Shown one piece after another: positions 61,346-64,000 of a stretch of DNA of 64,000 nt; within the stretch, counting starts at the first letter, position 1; every line of letters begins with the position of its first letter. The notes below the pieces were generated by a model. The model searched no databases. It had not been told where the DNA came from and saw nothing but the letters and a program-made list of their open reading frames with translations. This stretch comes from Erodium maritimum (taxonomy: Eukaryota > Streptophyta > Magnoliopsida > Geraniales > Geraniaceae). A program made the position numbers and the translations under genes. The DNA is taken from contig OY997593.1 of NCBI GenBank assembly GCA_963921825.1, positions 58,388,039 through 58,452,038 on the forward strand, written 5' to 3'.

Positions 61346-63182
61346 TGTTGTTCACCCAAGTGTATGCGTCCTGCGGGAGCACTACCTTGGTTCCCTATGA
61401 CATATGGTCCTTTGGAGGCATTTCCGAGAATCCCGATGTCCCTCTGGGATTGTTTCCAGTGCCCCGATGCATGTGCCTCCTCTGGACCGAGGGAAAATTT
61501 GATATGACACGAATACTCTTGTGGATCGGAGTATGGGATCCGACGTGACACAAAGAGTATTGTGGATCGGAGGGTGGCGACTTCATGTCCCACGGCATTA
61601 CATAAACGCTCTATCTTCTATTGATTGCCAACAAATGCACGGTTTATCTTATTCTCTTGAAAGTTACCGTTATCTTTAAGAATGTGATATTGTTCTTATC
61701 TTGTCTATTTTATAGCATCATTTTGGTTAAAAGTATTAATTGCAACACGTGTCATCGTGCTAAAGTAGTCTTATTAGTAAATTGGAGGTTAAATTGTTTA
61801 TGATTTTCCCTACTGAGCGTAAGCTCACCCCTATTTGTTTTATTGACTGTTTATTCAAGCGTGCTTGATGAGTAGTGGACTCGAGGCTCGGGAGCTCTAG
61901 AGAGCCTGGGCATTATAGTCTTAGAGACGTCTTTTGATCACATTAGTGAACCCAATGTTTTACGTATTCTTTATGGAGCCTCGGCTCTTAATTTCATTTT
62001 GAAACATGTCATTCGAGTATTTCATCGGAATCCTTTGAGTATTTAATCGGTTTTTATTATTCTTTTGTTATTGTTTAATTGTCAACACAAGTCGCGTCTC
62101 GAGTCCGGCCAAAACCGATTTGGGGCGTGACACAACCTCCGGGTGTGTTATTATTGCAGTATACGTTGATGACATAAATCTAATTGGGACTCCAGAAGAG
62201 ATCCTCAAAGCTTCAGATTATCTGAAACGAGAATTCGAAATGAAAGATTTAGGAAGGTCTAGACATTGTCTCGGCCTGCAGCTCGAGCATCTGTCTGATG
62301 GCATTTTGATCCATCAATCTGCATATGTTGAAAATATTTTGAAGCGTTTTAGTATGGATAATTCTCACCCTCTCAGTACTCCAATGGTCGTCCGTTCTTT
62401 AGATCCCATAAGAGATCCATTCCGTCCCAAGGAGGCAGATGAAGAGATACTTGGTCCTGAAGTACCATATCTAAATGCTATTGGGGGTTTGTTATATTTG
62501 GCACAATGTGCGCCACCTGACATAGCGTTCGTAGTAAATGTACTTGCTAGGTTCAGTTCAGAACCCACTCGACGACATTGGAACGGTATCAAGCATGTAC
62601 TTCGTTATCTGAGCGGGACCAGAGATTTGGGACTTATGTATTCTAAGTCCAGGGGGGAGCGTCGGCCTGGTCGGATATGCAGATGCAGGCTATTTATCAG
62701 ATCTTCACAAAGCTCGCTCCCAGACATGATATGTTTTCACCTGCAGTGAAACAACCATTTCCTGGTGCTCTATGAAGCAGACTTTGGTTGCGACATCCTC
62801 GAACCACTCGGAGATTGTGGCACTACATGAAGCTAGATGAGAATGTGTATTCCTGCGATTCGTTTTGAAGCATGTGTTATGCTCAATCGGAATTCCTCCG
62901 CCAAGCTCTCCTTCCATTATATATGAAGACAATGCAGCTTGTATAGATCAAGTCAGAGGAGGTTATATCAAAGGAGACAGAATCAAACACATCTCTCCGA
63001 AGTTCTTTTATACTCATGAGCTACAGAAGAGTAATGAGATAAATGTTAAGAAGATTCGGTCATGTGAGAATCTTGCTGATTTATTTACTAAAGCCTTGCC
63101 GACTTCTACCTTTGAGAAGTTAGTTCACAGAATCGGCATGCGTCGCCTCAACAAGCAACCAAAGTAGCCTGCCTGAAGTCAG

Positions 63183-63400
63183 GGGGAGATAAAAATTTTG
63201 CGATGCACTCTTTTTCCCTTATCCAAGTTTTGTCCCACAGGGTTTTCTTGGAAAGGTTTTTAACGAGGCAGCATGAAGCACGTTTTTGCGCGTTGAACTC
63301 ATTTCCTAACAGGTTTTGTCCCACCGGGGTTTCCTAAGAAAGTTTTTAATGAGGTAACTTAAGGCGCATTTGATATATTTGTAGATGGTGGTGTCCAATG
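63183..63400 (+). repeat. Copia 3' untranslated region with duplicated conserved motif
   Basis: The GTTTTGTCCCAC...GGTTTTC motif followed by AAGG/AAGTTTTTAACGAGG, typical of plant copia 3' regions, occurs twice (from about 63227 and 63312). Confidence 0.65.
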
Positions 63401-63405
63401 GGGAG

Positions 63406-63652
63406 TACTACATAAACACACGTGTATGTGTGTAAGATGGCCACCACTTCTTCAATGAAGAACGTGGCAAGCCATGTGATGAGTAATACAATTTCAAAAC
63501 ACTATATATACATGTATGTTGAATAGAAGAAATATACAAGAAACAAAAAGTTTAGTAAATGGTTAAGTATTGAGAGTTTGATATTTCAGTAAAGTAAAAG
63601 AAGTTCGGTTATTTTAGTTTCGGTTTTGATCGTTTGAGAAATAATCACAACA
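63406..63652 (+). repeat. Copia 3' LTR
   Basis: Preceded by a purine tract (AATGGGGAG). 247 bp, ending AATCACAACA. Its first bases are TACTACATAA where the 5' LTR has TGTTATATAA, so the terminal TG has mutated to TA. Confidence 0.9.
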
Positions 63653-63657
63653 TGATA

Positions 63658-64000
63658 TTATTTATTCTAGTCATCTCCTTTTATACACTAAGCACCTTGA
63701 AAAAATTTAAGCTAGATTTTCGCTAATATTAGACTGGGTTTTTTCATGGTAATGTAAATTGAAGTGGTTTTATGATCTGGGTATGTTCTTCAGAAGTGTA
63801 AAATTGAATCATTTGTTTTGTTAGATATAGGGTTCATTCGTGTCTTTTTCATGTGGATCACTTCACTGTGACGACACGTGGCCAACACGTAGGCAAAAAA
63901 CTAACGGAATCGTCTGTTTTGACGATTTTTTGATACTTTCTGCAAAAAATTGAAAGGTGACAGTTGGGAAATGTCACCAAAGGTAAACCTAGATTAGGAA
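63658..64000. other. Right-edge flanking DNA
   Basis: No gene or repeat recognised. Confidence 0.4.

Larger units (their letters stand above)
58972..62137 (+). mobile_element. Solo LTR 2 (3,156 bp) inserted in copia reverse transcriptase
   Basis: Body 58977-62132 starts TGTAAAGACCGGG and ends TTGGGGCGTGACA; perfect CAACC duplications at 58972-58976 and 62133-62137. It has an (AT)n run near 59106-59132, a C/T-rich block at 59280-59800 that gives spurious ORFs, and tandem repeats at 61.1-61.35 kb. It belongs to the same family as solo LTR 1. Confidence 0.9.
56429..63167 (+). pseudogene. Copia pol: protease, integrase, reverse transcriptase, RNase H (interrupted)
   Basis: The protease region (from 56429) has DCVLTHTILRDKKYFSYL where the active-site DS(A/G)T motif is expected. 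Integrase (56820-58139, open) has WHNRLGHLG...C-x2-C, GDICGP, RLDSDGEYTS and NGLVESFIKR, so the HHCC and DDE residues are kept. Reverse transcriptase opens in a new frame at 58155 (YRWVFIRTRNEKNEVARYKARLVAQGF as two blocks, QKSLYGIKQF). It breaks at KKTT by the solo LTR and resumes at 62133 with SGCVIIAVYVDDINLIG (YVDD kept). A frame change near 62650 leads to RNase H (YADAGYLSDLHKARS, then ALPTSTFEKLVHRIGM), with TGA stops after SRSQT-like and HEAR positions (62726 and 62838 region). Confidence 0.85.
54690..63657 (+). mobile_element. Ty1/copia retrotransposon, full length but coding-defective, split by a solo LTR
   Basis: Perfect TGATA duplications (54690-54694 and 63653-63657) flank 247-bp LTRs. 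Order of domains is gag, protease, integrase, reverse transcriptase, RNase H, as in Ty1/copia. The reverse-transcriptase region is interrupted by a 3.2 kb solo LTR at 58977-62132. Without it the element is about 5.8 kb. By eye the two LTRs differ at about six positions, all transitions, so insertion is fairly recent, yet the coding region holds several stops and frame changes. It may have been mobilised in trans. Confidence 0.9.

Overview
This is nuclear DNA of a dicotyledonous plant. Genes have many short exons with GT-AG introns, the three recognisable host genes are a homomeric (multidomain) acetyl-CoA carboxylase pair and a group 1 sulfate transporter, and most of the remaining DNA consists of plant-type transposable elements (PIF/Harbinger, L1-like LINE, Ty1/copia, Ty3/gypsy, Mutator-like). 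The species cannot be fixed from the sequence alone. No rRNA, tRNA or CRISPR array was seen.

Host genes occupy the left 27 kb. The window opens inside the last ~420 codons of one ACCase gene (1-1331). After 6.5 kb of decayed transposons a second ACCase gene follows in the same orientation (start codon 7895, stop 23594; 30 coding exons reconstructed by eye, about 2,211 residues). The two are tandem duplicates of the enzyme that makes malonyl-CoA. The second copy keeps an open frame through every exon, the biotin lysine and a well conserved carboxyltransferase domain. However, it has lost several invariant biotin-carboxylase active-site residues and about 40 C-terminal residues. Its introns carry a chimeric gypsy insertion with inverted LTRs and a long-TIR DNA element with a smaller palindromic element nested in it. 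A convergent group 1 sulfate transporter (26763-23823, minus, 12 exons, 654 residues) ends only 228 bp from the ACCase stop.

From 27.3 to 54.5 kb there is no convincing host gene. This stretch is packed with non-LTR retroelements of about 0.4-1.9 kb. Many share a tail (GCTGAT plus A-rich end), a G/C-rich hairpin and a recurrent GTGTTGGCC motif; four have clear 13-16 bp target-site duplications or near matches. Also here are a PIF/Harbinger ORF1 remnant, a full-length PIF/Harbinger transposase element with TTA duplications inserted inside one non-LTR copy, a 3.2 kb solo LTR inserted inside another, and a decayed L1-like LINE (45.1-50.1 kb, minus).

From 54.7 to 63.65 kb lies a Ty1/copia element with 247-bp LTRs and a perfect TGATA duplication. 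Its reverse-transcriptase region was split by a second 3.2 kb solo LTR (CAACC duplication) of the same family as the first. The nesting gives a relative insertion order. The final 340 bp show nothing recognisable.
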